In this document: in pieces, positions 8,802 through 17,572 of the stretch
How the letters are laid out: each line of letters opens with the position of its first letter
How positions within the stretch are numbered: position 1 is the stretch's first letter
Assembly (NCBI GenBank): GCA_002345925.1
Contig: DDWM01000038.1
Span: forward strand, 570-42,565
Length of the DNA: 41,996 nt
Direction of reading: 5' to 3'
Origin: Actinobacteria bacterium UBA2286
GTDB lineage: Bacteria > Actinomycetota > Coriobacteriia > Anaerosomatales > Anaerosomataceae
Position numbers and translations under genes: made by a program
The notes under the pieces: model-generated
Database searches by the model: none
The model's input: only the letters and a program-made list of their open reading frames with translations
Told to the model about the DNA's origin: nothing

Positions 8802-10307
8802 CTAAGCCGAGCGACCACCCAGGTGAAGCTTGCGGCGCATCGCCGTCCACATCTCGCCGATGAACTCCACCTCGTCGGGACGCAACCCGCGTAGCGCCCA
8901 GAGCGCCAGGAAGTACGCGGCGATGCCGACGACGACTTGGGCTCCCAGCATCCAAAGCGCCGCATCAAACCAGCGAAACGCTGCGGTGAGCACGCCTGCC
9001 ATGATGGCGCCGGCCCCGAGTATGCGAGCCATGTCGGCCCACGGCACCGTCCATTCCATATACGGGCGACTGCGGAACCACATCAGCACGAGCAGCAGCA
9101 GGTATGCCCCGAACGTGTTCCATGCGGCTGCCGTGTACCCGATTCTCGGTACGAGCCACAGGTTCATCGTCACCTGGAAGACCGCCGCGATGAACGTGTT
9201 CTGCATCATGATCACGGTCTTCTTGTGCATAGCGAGACCGTTGCTCGCAATCTGTGAGATGCCGTAAAGCATTACGCCCGCCGCAACGACCGGTAGCACC
9301 GCATAAGCCGAGCGGTACTCGGGACCGGTGAACACCGTCATGAACGGCTTCGAGATGACCACCAGGCCGAATACGAGCGGCACCGTCGCCATCGCGAAGT
9401 AGCGGGTCAGCTGCGTTTGTACCTTCTCGGCCAGCTTCTGGCCTTCCTTCTCGAACGTGTGGACCATGACTGGTCCGATGGCGATGAGGAGCGGCAGCGT
9501 CACGAGGTTCATGATCTTGTCGCCGAGGTTGTATGCGGTGCCGTAGAGGCCCACCTGATCAGCGCTCTGGCTGAGGCCGATGATGTAGCGGTCAGAGAGA
9601 ATGAGGACCCACGACGAGATCGCCGCCGGAATCATCGGGATGCCATAGGCTGCGAACTGCTTGGTGATGTCGGTTGAGAAGTTCTTGGGGGAGATGCTCC
9701 CTTCCATTCGCGCGTTCTTGAGCGCCAGGGGGAGCAGTATCAGGTTGCCGGCAACCACGCCCGCGAGGATGCCGTACGAGCCCCAGTGAGACACGGCCAC
9801 GAAGTAGACCGAGAAGGCGGTCGAAAGAATAGCTGATGCGACCGAGAGGATGGCATAGTCGTTGGCGCGGTTTGCCGCGCGCATGAGCTGCTGCATCACC
9901 TGGATGAACTGGTTGAAGATCAGGCTTGCCAGAGCGATGGGAATCAGATGACGCACTCCCTCGCTGAGACCGCCTCCAAAGACGAGCAGTATCCCGCCGA
10001 GAACGGCGGCACCGACAGTGAGCGATGCGAGCGATGCCCAGACGACGGTGGCGATGTACTGGTCGAGACGCCCTTGTCGCTCCTCGGCCCAGTAGAAGCG
10101 GACGATTGAAGACGTGAGCCACGCCGTCAGAAGCATGGACGCGAGTGAGATCGTCGAGCTCACCAGGTAGAAGTCACCGTAGTCAGCGCTGTCGATTATT
10201 CGGGTGAACACCGGGACGGTGATGAACGACGTCAGTGCCGGAACCAGCCGCACTGGGAAGTACTTGATGGCGTCGGTGCCTGCACTGCGCAGGATCTTCT
10301 TGAGCAC
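8802..10307 (-). CDS. Wzx-type polysaccharide flippase (MATE/MOP superfamily)
   Basis: A 501-residue polytopic membrane protein with about 12-14 hydrophobic segments. It opens with an amphipathic helix followed by FPVRLVPALTSFITVPVFTRII, the usual first segment of RfbX/Wzx and PST exporters, and later carries RFYWAE and FAAYGIPMIPAAISSWVL. It would flip undecaprenyl-diphosphate-linked repeat units from the inner to the outer leaflet. GTG 10307 follows AGAGAGG. It lies downstream of the GT gene at 10402 on the same strand, across a 94-base gap that contains a perfect 16-bp GC palindrome at 10359-10374. MurJ is an alternative member of the same superfamily, but the context of glycosyltransferases and a ligase argues for Wzx. 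Confidence 0.88.
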   Translation of the reverse strand: MLKKILRSAGTDAIKYFPVRLVPALTSFITVPVFTRIIDSADYGDFYLVSSTISLASMLLTAWLTSSIVRFYWAEERQGRLDQYIATVVWASLASLTVGAAVLGGILLVFGGGLSEGVRHLIPIALASLIFNQFIQVMQQLMRAANRANDYAILSVASAILSTAFSVYFVAVSHWGSYGILAGVVAGNLILLPLALKNARMEGSISPKNFSTDITKQFAAYGIPMIPAAISSWVLILSDRYIIGLSQSADQVGLYGTAYNLGDKIMNLVTLPLLIAIGPVMVHTFEKEGQKLAEKVQTQLTRYFAMATVPLVFGLVVISKPFMTVFTGPEYRSAYAVLPVVAAGVMLYGISQIASNGLAMHKKTVIMMQNTFIAAVFQVTMNLWLVPRIGYTAAAWNTFGAYLLLLVLMWFRSRPYMEWTVPWADMARILGAGAIMAGVLTAAFRWFDAALWMLGAQVVVGIAAYFLALWALRGLRPDEVEFIGEMWTAMRRKLHLGGRSA

Positions 10308-10401
10308 GCTGAGCCTCTCTGTCAGTCATTCAGCAGTCCGCGGATGATTCTCATGCATGCGGCGCGCGCGCCGCTAGGTCGAAAGCGAAGCGTAACCCGT
10401 C

Positions 10402-11538
10402 CTACTTGGTGAGTCCGGCGTACAGCTCTACCAAGCCCTGCTTCTCTTGCTCCCAATTGAGCGTGAGCGCGGCGGCCTGTGCTGCCTCGCGATACTCACT
10501 GCGCCGGTCGTTCGCCGCGATGATAGCGCGTGCGATGTCGCGCGGGTCGGTCACGTCGCAAACCTCGCCGGTGCCAGTTTCGTTCACGAACCGGGCGATC
10601 GTAGGCATGTCCGAGGCAACCATCGGCGTCCTGGCCATGATGCTGTCGAATACCTTGTTGGGAGCAGTCAGCTGGTAGCTCTGCGAAAGCGCCTCGATGA
10701 GCACGGTCGAGATGTGTGCGGCAGCCATTCTCGGCACGACCTGCTCGGCAGGAATGCGGCCCACGAACTCCACGCGGTCACCGAACGGTGCCGCGGCGGC
10801 GTGCATCGCGGCCTCGTACTCGGGCTGCGCGATGGGGCCGACGAGTTCGACTATGTACTCGGCAGGGAGGAATTCGAGCGCGGCGATGAGCGGAAGTGCT
10901 CCCCGGCCGTGCTGGAATACGCCGACGGAGGTCACGCGGATCTTCGGGTCGGCGTCGCGCGCGGCCCATGCGGGCGCGAGTTCTTCGTCGGTGAAGAAGC
11001 GAGGCACGTTCAGGAGCGTGAGCGACGGGCCGCGATACCCGTACTTGCCGAGGATGACCTCGGTGAAGGCAGGGGAGGCTGTGATAAGCGCATCCGCCGA
11101 GCGGAGCATGAGCCCCTCGGCGCGAACGAGCATCGCGCGCTTCGCATGGACCTTGTCGGCGGCGTGCCCGCTCCACAGTTCGTGTGAGTCGTAGACGACC
11201 TTGGCGGTGCCGCCGGAGAGCCGGGCGGCGATGAGGCAGGGGAGCAGAGAGTCTATGTCATGCGCGTGGTAGATATCGGCGCGTTCGTCGCGGAGCGGTC
11301 GGGCGATGCTCCAGTACGGGATGCGGCTCGTCTTGGATATGCGGCGAACCTCGATCTCACCAACACGCTCGCTGCGTGGCAGCTCCGGACGTGCGTCGGC
11401 ATACACCTTCACGTCATATCCAGCCTCGGCCAGTGCGTCGGCTTCTCGACGCACGCGCGCGTCATGTGTGAATGCGTTATTCACTCGCATGCAGACCCTT
11501 GTTCGCGCCACGGCGCTCTCGCTTTCTAGTCGATTCAT
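10402..11538 (-). CDS. GT4-family glycosyltransferase (HDxDS subgroup)
   Basis: A 378-residue GT-B glycosyltransferase. Near the N-terminus it has RVNNAFTHDARVRREADAL, then DIYHAHDIDSLLP and VVYDSHELW. The C-terminal domain has GVFQHGRGALPLI and NKVFDSIMARTPMV. The same subgroup signatures (xNDxxxDPRV, HCHDMDT, MHELY) occur in the gene at 16330, so the two look like distant paralogues within one locus. The start is uncertain: ATG 11538 is used because the family core begins just after it and because the predicted promoter at 11564-11572 would exclude ATG 11562. No Shine-Dalgarno is visible. It is probably cotranscribed with the flippase gene downstream. Confidence 0.82.
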   Translation of the reverse strand: MNRLESESAVARTRVCMRVNNAFTHDARVRREADALAEAGYDVKVYADARPELPRSERVGEIEVRRISKTSRIPYWSIARPLRDERADIYHAHDIDSLLPCLIAARLSGGTAKVVYDSHELWSGHAADKVHAKRAMLVRAEGLMLRSADALITASPAFTEVILGKYGYRGPSLTLLNVPRFFTDEELAPAWAARDADPKIRVTSVGVFQHGRGALPLIAALEFLPAEYIVELVGPIAQPEYEAAMHAAAAPFGDRVEFVGRIPAEQVVPRMAAAHISTVLIEALSQSYQLTAPNKVFDSIMARTPMVASDMPTIARFVNETGTGEVCDVTDPRDIARAIIAANDRRSEYREAAQAAALTLNWEQEKQGLVELYAGLTK

Positions 11539-11563
11539 GCAGGTACTGCGTGAACAACGCATG

Positions 11564-11572
11564 ACTGTAGCA
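11564..11572 (-). promoter_or_regulatory. Extended -10 element for the minus-strand glycosyltransferase
   Basis: Read on the minus strand the bases spell TGCTACAGT, an extended -10. The start point would be near 11557, 19 bases before ATG 11538. No convincing -35 is visible. Confidence 0.4.
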
Positions 11573-11615
11573 CAGGCGTGTCATCTGACGTGCAGGTGAC
11601 GGCTGCGCATCTTCG

Positions 11616-11645
11616 TTGGCGACGGTTCCGGCGTCCAGGTATAGT
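11616..11645 (+). promoter_or_regulatory. Promoter of the second plus-strand glycan operon, nearly leaderless
   Basis: TTGGCG at 11616-11621, an 18-base spacer and TATAGT at 11640-11645. The expected start point is near 11652, three bases before ATG 11655, and the bases between contain no Shine-Dalgarno. With the element at 11564-11572 this makes the 116-base gap a divergent promoter. Confidence 0.5.
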
Positions 11646-11654
11646 ATCTCCTTC

Positions 11655-12986
11655 ATGGGCGACTTGCGGGAACGACATCTACTCATCGTGGCGTACGAGC
11701 TCCCGCCGTCAGCAGGCGGAGGCGTGCAGCGCGTCACCAAGTTCACGCGCTACCTCCACCAGGAGGGTTGGCGCGTGAGCGTCGTCTGCGCGCGCCCGAT
11801 TCCTGGCAAGCCACGCGACGAGAGCCTGCTTGCTCAGGTTGCCTCGGCCAACATCGTCCGCGTGCCCGCCCGCAACATCGCGATTGCGATCGCACGCGTG
11901 CTCTCGGCCTTCAAGCGTTCGCCGAGAGGATCCGGCCAAGAGAATCCGGCCGCAGGCTCCGGCAAGGGCAGCGCTCGTTCTCCGCTCTCCACGCGCATCG
12001 CCCGCTGGGTTTCGGTGCCTGATGAGACCGCCATGTGGATCGGGCCAGCAGTGCGCGCCGGGCTTGCCATCGCCAAGGAGTCGCAAGTTGATGTGGTCTT
12101 GGCGACCGCACCGCCGTTCTCGGCATTCGTCGCCGGCAAGAAGATCGCCGACGCGCTTGGTGTGCCGCTTGCGGTCGACATGCGCGACTCGTGGCGGGAC
12201 AACAGCTCGATCGTGTGGCCCACATCGTGGCATCGCAACAAGATGCTGCGTCTTGAGCGCACCGTGCTTGCGTCAGCCGCGCTGGTCACAGCGGCATCCG
12301 ACGGCATCGCAGCTGAGGCTGCCGAGATGGGCGCGCACCACATCGCTTCTATCCCGAACGGGTTCGACCCGGCGGAGTTCCCCGTGTGGTCGCGGCATGA
12401 CACGCCCGGGCTGAGCATCGTGTTCATCGGCCGCCTGTATGCGAACGTCTCAGACCCGACCACGTTCTTTGACGCGCTTGCACTCATGCGCTCCCGGGGC
12501 ACGCTCCCGGGTGGTCTGCACGTGAAGTTCATCGGCGCGAACACCCCGTGGAGCGTTGGCCTTGCCGGGGCACGCGGCCTTTCGGACATCGTGACGTTCG
12601 CCGACTTCATGCCATATGCAGACGCGATGGCCGAGGTCGCAGCCGCTGATGTGGGTCTGATAATGACCGCCGAGGGACCAGGCGCGCGCGCTATGTATCC
12701 CGGCAAACTCTTCGACTACCTGGGAGTCGGCGTGCCCGTGCTCATGCTCGGTGCCGCCGACGGTGTCTCGGCGAACCTAGTACGCGATGCCGGGGCAGGC
12801 GTGGTTGCCGCCTACAGCGACATTGAAGCGATTGCCGCTGGCGTGAGCGAGCTTGCGTCGCGCAAGGAGGCCCGCTCGCTGAGCGGTCCGACAAACCCTG
12901 ATGTGGTCGCGCGTTTCAATCGCGAGAAGCAAGTCGCAGAGCTGTCGCGGCTACTGGCTGATGTTGCGGGGGTCTCCCGTGGCTGA
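11655..12986 (+). CDS. GT4-family glycosyltransferase
   Basis: A 443-residue GT-B glycosyltransferase and first gene of a five-gene overlapping operon to 17478. It begins with VAYELPPSAGGGVQRVTKF, the typical glycine-rich loop of WcaI-like GT4 proteins, followed by PPFSAFVAGKKIA, DMRDSW and IPNGFDP. The C-terminal half has VFIGRLY and YPGKLFDYLGVGVPVLM, with the lysine and Leu-Gly pattern that replaces the strict EX7E in this subgroup. A linker of about 25 residues around 95-120, rich in Ser, Gly and Pro, is longer than usual. ATG 11655 is chosen over an in-frame TTG at 11616, which lies in the -35 element. Donor sugar unknown. Confidence 0.86.
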   Translation: MGDLRERHLLIVAYELPPSAGGGVQRVTKFTRYLHQEGWRVSVVCARPIPGKPRDESLLAQVASANIVRVPARNIAIAIARVLSAFKRSPRGSGQENPAAGSGKGSARSPLSTRIARWVSVPDETAMWIGPAVRAGLAIAKESQVDVVLATAPPFSAFVAGKKIADALGVPLAVDMRDSWRDNSSIVWPTSWHRNKMLRLERTVLASAALVTAASDGIAAEAAEMGAHHIASIPNGFDPAEFPVWSRHDTPGLSIVFIGRLYANVSDPTTFFDALALMRSRGTLPGGLHVKFIGANTPWSVGLAGARGLSDIVTFADFMPYADAMAEVAAADVGLIMTAEGPGARAMYPGKLFDYLGVGVPVLMLGAADGVSANLVRDAGAGVVAAYSDIEAIAAGVSELASRKEARSLSGPTNPDVVARFNREKQVAELSRLLADVAGVSRG

Positions 12987-14367
12987 GAAGACGAAGCTTA
13001 CGCGTCGCGACTCTGTCGGCTGGGCACTCGCCGCTGTTGCAGCAGGCGGTGCCGCCGCACTCGTTTCCAGCGGATTGCTCGGGAGCCTGCCTACGCTGCT
13101 TCTGGGCCTGGCGGCGCTCATCGCGCTAATGGTCGCGATCGCGGGAGATATCCGTGTCGGCCTGGTGGCGATGATCATCGCTCTCTCGCTCGACACCGCC
13201 GGCAGACTCATAACTTCTCCGGTGACGGTTACCGTCTATCACATGACGCTCCTTGCCACCCTCGCGATCTGGGCGCTGAGGCTGCTATCCGGCGACAAGC
13301 GCGTACGACCCCGGCTCTCGGCGGTCACCCTCGGCTTCGCGGCGTTGGTGCTGGCAGCCGTGTTCTCGCTCCCACTCTCCATGAACCAGGGCGCAACGAT
13401 CACCGCCATCATCAGGCTGGCGTTCTTGCTGCTGTTCTACCTCACCTTTGAGACGTTCATCACGGACCGTGGGGTGGCACGAGTCGTCGTGGTTGCACTC
13501 GTCGGTTCCGCGGCGTTCTCCTCGGTGTTGGCGTTTGTGCAGTATCGCTTTCCGGGGCTGGTTCTCGGCGTGATCCATACACAGACTTCCAGGCTGGGTG
13601 CCGTGCTCGTGCGACCCGGTGGCTTCTTCAGTGACCCGAACTACCTTGGGACCGTCTTGTCTGTGGCTGTCCTTGCTGCCATGGCCGAGGCGATGCATGC
13701 GAAGCGTTTCCGTAGCATGATCCTGTGGTTCGCTGCGGCTGGCGTTTGCTCGGTGGGCCTCGTCGTCACCTTCTCGCGGACGGCGTGGGTCGGCATCGCA
13801 GCTGGCTTCATCGTTCTTGTGCTTTCGTCTCCAAAGCGGCGCGTGCCCTGGCTTCTCGGCGCCACTGCTGCGGCTGTCGCCATCGTCTTGATCGTGTCGC
13901 CATCGAGTGTTGTCTCGCGATTCGAGTCCATCACGAACGTGTCGAGTGACAAGTCCATCGCCACCCGGTATCTCATGCTTGGTTCGACGGCAGACATGAT
14001 CAAAGACCACTGGGCTCTCGGCACGGGGCTTGGGGCTTTTGATGTCGCATACGAGCCGTATCGTCGTGCAGGGTCGCACACGGACATCTTCAAGCCGCAC
14101 GAGGTTCCGCTCGCCATGTGGGCCGAGATGGGAATACCCGGCCTTGTCGCGGAGATCCTATTGGTCGTTGGTGTATTCATCGAGATTCGCAGACGACGGC
14201 ACAAGGGTTGGAACAGATATGAGGCAGCAGGCGTCGCCGGACTGATCGCGCTGCTCGTACAATCGCTCTTCCAGTACTATCTTTACTTCGAGTACCTGTG
14301 GCTGTTCTTCGCGTTGACCGTTGCGGCAACGCGGTTCCAGGCATCTCCCGAGGAGGTTTCTTCATGA
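12979..14367 (+). CDS. O-antigen ligase / Wzy-type polymerase family membrane protein
   Basis: A 462-residue protein with about 12 membrane segments and the Wzy_C (O-antigen ligase) core. The large extracytoplasmic loop holds RPGGFFSDPNYLGTV, then the helix with VVTFSRTAWVG, and later GTGLGAFDVAYEPYRR with a conserved histidine-containing SHTDIFKPHEVPL. These features mark enzymes that polymerise or ligate lipid-linked oligosaccharides outside the membrane. The GTG at 12979 overlaps the previous stop by eight bases and follows GGGGG at 12968-12972; an ATG at 12961 is the alternative. In a Gram-positive-type envelope without LPS, polymerisation of repeat units (Wzy role) is more likely than ligation to lipid A. 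Followed by the Wzz-like gene with an ATGA overlap. Confidence 0.87.
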   Translation: MAEKTKLTRRDSVGWALAAVAAGGAAALVSSGLLGSLPTLLLGLAALIALMVAIAGDIRVGLVAMIIALSLDTAGRLITSPVTVTVYHMTLLATLAIWALRLLSGDKRVRPRLSAVTLGFAALVLAAVFSLPLSMNQGATITAIIRLAFLLLFYLTFETFITDRGVARVVVVALVGSAAFSSVLAFVQYRFPGLVLGVIHTQTSRLGAVLVRPGGFFSDPNYLGTVLSVAVLAAMAEAMHAKRFRSMILWFAAAGVCSVGLVVTFSRTAWVGIAAGFIVLVLSSPKRRVPWLLGATAAAVAIVLIVSPSSVVSRFESITNVSSDKSIATRYLMLGSTADMIKDHWALGTGLGAFDVAYEPYRRAGSHTDIFKPHEVPLAMWAEMGIPGLVAEILLVVGVFIEIRRRRHKGWNRYEAAGVAGLIALLVQSLFQYYLYFEYLWLFFALTVAATRFQASPEEVSS

Positions 14368-15113
14368 AGGTCGAACACCTGTGGTCGTTTCTCGTTGGCG
14401 CTATCTTGCGGCAGTGGTGGCTTATCGCGCTTACCATCGTTGTGGCAGCCGGCGTTGGATTCTTCGCCACTTCTGGCGCTCAGACCGAGTTCACCGGTCG
14501 CGCGACCGTTGTGATCGACTCGGCAGTCGTCTCCAAGGGCACCGGCATACCTGAGGCCGAGCCGCTCCTGAAGAACCTGCAGGCCGATACGTTCTTCGAG
14601 AGCGTGGCCGCCACCGCAGGCATGACTCCCTCCGAGCTGTCGTCAGGCGCAAAGATCTACACCACCGGCACACCTCAGGATCGTCTGATCGCCGAGTTCA
14701 CATCACCCGATGAGGCTCTGGCCGAGAGGGTAGCTGCAGCGCTTGCTGAAGCGGCGGTCGCCGAGGCTCGAGCCATGGGCAAGGTGGAGCTCGACAAGCA
14801 GCGAGCCATCGTCGAGAACACGCGCTCCGCTATCGCGGACCTCGAGCAGTTCAGGGGTACGAGCGAGTGGGAACGCACTGACGTCGTGTACAAGGTCTGG
14901 CAGCTCAAGAAAGACCTTGCATCGGGTGAAGCCGCGCTTACTCTCGCTGAGCGTGCGTACGTCTTCAACGGTGAGACCAGCGTTTCTCAGACGGTCACAG
15001 CGTCCAAGGATCGCATTTCCGCCGCAGTTGCCGCCGCGTTTGTAGGCATCATCGCCGGACTTGCACTCGCACTCATCCGTGAGCGTCGTCGCCTGTCGGT
15101 CGCGGGCGCGTGA
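14364..15113 (+). CDS. Wzz-like polysaccharide co-polymerase / chain-length protein
   Basis: A 249-residue protein with two membrane segments, one near residues 10-30 (IALTIVVAAGVGFFA) and one near 220-240 (AAVAAAFVGIIAGLALALI), flanking an extracytoplasmic domain with a coiled-coil helix (about residues 110-200). This is the architecture of Wzz/PCP proteins, which set the length of Wzy-made chains. There is no Walker kinase domain at the C-terminus, so it is not a BY-kinase fusion. ATG 14364 overlaps the previous stop (ATGA) and has AGGAGG at 14351-14356. Position directly after the Wzy-type gene supports the role. Sequence identity to known Wzz motifs is weak, so the call rests mainly on topology and context. 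Confidence 0.75.
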   Translation: MKVEHLWSFLVGAILRQWWLIALTIVVAAGVGFFATSGAQTEFTGRATVVIDSAVVSKGTGIPEAEPLLKNLQADTFFESVAATAGMTPSELSSGAKIYTTGTPQDRLIAEFTSPDEALAERVAAALAEAAVAEARAMGKVELDKQRAIVENTRSAIADLEQFRGTSEWERTDVVYKVWQLKKDLASGEAALTLAERAYVFNGETSVSQTVTASKDRISAAVAAAFVGIIAGLALALIRERRRLSVAGA

Positions 15114-16333
15114 CCGACGTGACCTCGGTCGCAGCGAGTGAGCTTCGCGGTGTCACTTTCGCGAAGCAGTTCCCCAGCCCGGCTGAGCCACTGCGAGGTC
15201 TGTTCGTTGCCGAGCAGGTCCTGGCTACCCGCGCCGCTGTCGATTGGCGGGTCATCGCGCCTGTTCCGTTCGTGCCTCGCGTGCTGGCTGGCGTGCTTCG
15301 CAAGCCGTACGTGCGGGGTGATGATGACCTCGACGGAATCCCTGTCGTGCGCCCGCGGTACCCGGTGCTTCCGCGCCGCGCACTGTATACGACAGTTGCA
15401 CCGGCAATGGCACGCTCCGCGCGCGGGGCGTGGCGCGAGATCCTCGCCAGCCATCGCCCCGACTTCATTCACGCACATGCTCTCTATCCAAGTGGCGCTG
15501 CGGCCCGCAGGCTCGCCGGCGGTGCTGTGCCGTATGTGGTCTCGATCCACGGCTCGGACCTCTACACCAACATGGTCCGACCTTCGTGGGCCGCCGAGGT
15601 TCGCGCGACGCTCACCGGCGCCGCTGTGGTCGTGTGCGTGAGCGCCTCGCTCGCTCGCGACGCGGTCGCTCTTGGCGGAGCCGACCCTGCTCGAACCGTC
15701 GTCATACCGGACACGTTCGACTCGGCGCGCTTCCGTTATGTGAAGCGTCCGGCTCACTCAGGTCCGCTCCGGCTGGTCACAGTCGGCCGCCTCGTTGAGG
15801 TCAAGGGGTTCGATATTCTCGTGCGCGCGCTAGGCGACGCAGTGCGCGACGGATTGGACGCGACGCTCACCATCGTTGGCGGAGGTCCGGAGCGCACGCG
15901 CCTTGAGGCGCTCGTTGCCGAGAACGACCTGGCCGCCCGCGTGGCTTTCGCCGGAGCGCTTGGCGAGGATGCCCTTCTCGGCAAACTGGCCGAGGCCGAC
16001 GTGTTCGTTTCGGCGTCTCGCAAGGAAGGCTTTGGCGTTGCGATCGTCGAGGCGCTCGCAACCGGACTGCCGGTGATCGCCACCTGGTCCGGCGGTCCCG
16101 ATGACATCGTGACCGAGGATGATGGACTGCTTGTGGCGCCCGAAGACGTCTCGGCGCTTTCGGAGGCCCTCCGTGGTTTCGCTGACAGAGCAGCACGCTA
16201 TGACCAAGAGGCCATCGCAACGCGCGCACTCGAGCGCTACGGACCCGAGCATGTGGGTGCGATGCTTGTGGACGTTTACCGTACCGTCACGGCCGGCGAA
16301 TCTTTGTCGGCAAACATGGAGGCAACCCGATGA
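15110..16333 (+). CDS. GT4-family glycosyltransferase
   Basis: A 407-residue GT-B glycosyltransferase. N-terminal half: a core reading VTFAKQFPSPAEPLRGLFV, then DFIHAHALYPSGAAARRLA and VVSIHGSDLY, typical of exopolysaccharide GT4 enzymes. C-terminal half: TVGRLVEVKGFDILVRAL, IVGGGPER and the EX7E pattern in SRKEGFGVAIVEALATGLPVIAT. All catalytic signatures look intact. The GTG start at 15110 overlaps the previous stop (GTGA), consistent with translational coupling. It is the fourth gene of the operon 11655-17478. Confidence 0.9.
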   Translation: MTDVTSVAASELRGVTFAKQFPSPAEPLRGLFVAEQVLATRAAVDWRVIAPVPFVPRVLAGVLRKPYVRGDDDLDGIPVVRPRYPVLPRRALYTTVAPAMARSARGAWREILASHRPDFIHAHALYPSGAAARRLAGGAVPYVVSIHGSDLYTNMVRPSWAAEVRATLTGAAVVVCVSASLARDAVALGGADPARTVVIPDTFDSARFRYVKRPAHSGPLRLVTVGRLVEVKGFDILVRALGDAVRDGLDATLTIVGGGPERTRLEALVAENDLAARVAFAGALGEDALLGKLAEADVFVSASRKEGFGVAIVEALATGLPVIATWSGGPDDIVTEDDGLLVAPEDVSALSEALRGFADRAARYDQEAIATRALERYGPEHVGAMLVDVYRTVTAGESLSANMEATR

Positions 16334-17478
16334 GCAAGCGGGTCGTCATGTTCCTCACGAACGACGCAGTCTCGGATCCGCGCGTCGAGAAGGAAGCGCG
16401 GGCGCTCGTTGGGGCCGGCTTCGAGGTCACTGTGCTTGCGTGGGATCGTGCAGGAAATGCCGCACCGGTCGAGGAGCGCGACGGCTTCACTATCGAGCGC
16501 CTGGGCCCGAGGGCACCATACGGCGGCGGCGTGAAGAGCCTGCCGCTTTTCCGGGAGTTCTGGCGGACAGCCGCAGATCGTGCTGCCGAGATAGGTCCCG
16601 ATATCGTGCACTGCCACGACATGGATACGGCGCCAGCGGGCATACGTGCCGTCAAGCGCGCCACGGGTGAGCGTCTCAAGCTTGTTCTGGACATGCATGA
16701 GCTCTACCGCGACAGCAAGATGGTTCCGCAGCGCGGTGCCGTCGGCGCGGTTGCTCGCACCGTAGTTCGCATCCTGGAGCGTCGTGCGTTCCCGGCCGCA
16801 GATGTCATCCTTGTGGCCAACCCCGGTACTCTCGGCTACTACGAGTCGCTTGGAGCAGGCGACAAGGTGGTTCTAGTTGAGAACGCGCCCGACACGCGTC
16901 TCTTCGCTCCGTCCGCGCAGCGGCCCGAGCGCCCGTTCACCGTCGGGTATTTCGGACAGAAGCGCTACCTGGAGGGTCTGCTCGCGCTCGTTGCAGCGAT
17001 TCGCGTGCACCCTGACATGGCCGCGATCCTTGCAGGCGGAGGGACGGCTGCCGAGGAGATCGCTCGTGCCTCGGCGGATGTCGATCGCATCGAGGTCTCA
17101 GGACGCTTCGACTACGCGGATCTGCCGGCGCTCTACACGCGCTGCGACGCGGTCTACGCGGTCTATGGCGCGGTTCTCGGCAACGTGCGCACGCTCTTTC
17201 CGGTGAAAGTGATGGAAGCGATGGCATGCGCGCTGCCTGTTGTGGTGAGCACGGGGACGTGGATAGGCGAGTACGTCGAGCGTGAGGGGATAGGCCTGGC
17301 AATCGATGGCGATGATCCGGTCGCTCTGTCTGAGGCGCTCGTTCGGCTAAAGGATGAACCCAAAATTGCCGAGGAAATGGGTAAGCGTGGATTGGCAATC
17401 GTTCAGGCCGGGCTGTCATGGCAGGCGGCGTCGGCTCGGCTGGTGCACGCTTATGAGGCGCTAGACACTCGCAAGTGA
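16330..17478 (+). CDS. GT4-family glycosyltransferase (HDMDT subgroup)
   Basis: A 382-residue GT-B glycosyltransferase beginning MSKRVVMFLTNDAVSDPRVEKEARAL, with DIVHCHDMDTAPAG, DMHELYRDSK, VENAPDTRLF, a C-terminal GYFGQKRYLEGLLAL and VKVMEAMACALPVVVS. It shares its subgroup signatures with the minus-strand gene at 10402. ATG 16330 overlaps the previous stop (ATGA) and has GGAGG just upstream at about 16318-16322. Last gene of the five-gene operon; the next promoter follows at 17521. Acceptor and donor are unknown. Confidence 0.88.
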   Translation: MSKRVVMFLTNDAVSDPRVEKEARALVGAGFEVTVLAWDRAGNAAPVEERDGFTIERLGPRAPYGGGVKSLPLFREFWRTAADRAAEIGPDIVHCHDMDTAPAGIRAVKRATGERLKLVLDMHELYRDSKMVPQRGAVGAVARTVVRILERRAFPAADVILVANPGTLGYYESLGAGDKVVLVENAPDTRLFAPSAQRPERPFTVGYFGQKRYLEGLLALVAAIRVHPDMAAILAGGGTAAEEIARASADVDRIEVSGRFDYADLPALYTRCDAVYAVYGAVLGNVRTLFPVKVMEAMACALPVVVSTGTWIGEYVEREGIGLAIDGDDPVALSEALVRLKDEPKIAEEMGKRGLAIVQAGLSWQAASARLVHAYEALDTRK

Positions 17479-17520
17479 CCGTCGCGTGACCGCGCGCCGC
17501 GAGGCTCGTGGAGGTCCGAG

Positions 17521-17529
17521 TGGTATACT
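17521..17529 (+). promoter_or_regulatory. Extended -10 promoter of the SpoIID-like gene
   Basis: TGGTATACT, one of the best extended -10 elements in the window. The start point would be near 17536 and the GTG is at 17573. No consensus -35 is visible at the usual distance. Confidence 0.55.
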
Positions 17530-17572
17530 AATCGCTTGGATGTCGTAGCCGATACACAACGGAGGTTCTTCC

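Noticed and set aside
10359..10374. Perfect 16-bp GC palindrome between two minus-strand glycan genes
   Set aside because: An alternating GCGC sequence of this kind arises easily in GC-rich DNA; no T-tract follows on either strand and the flanking genes look cotranscribed.
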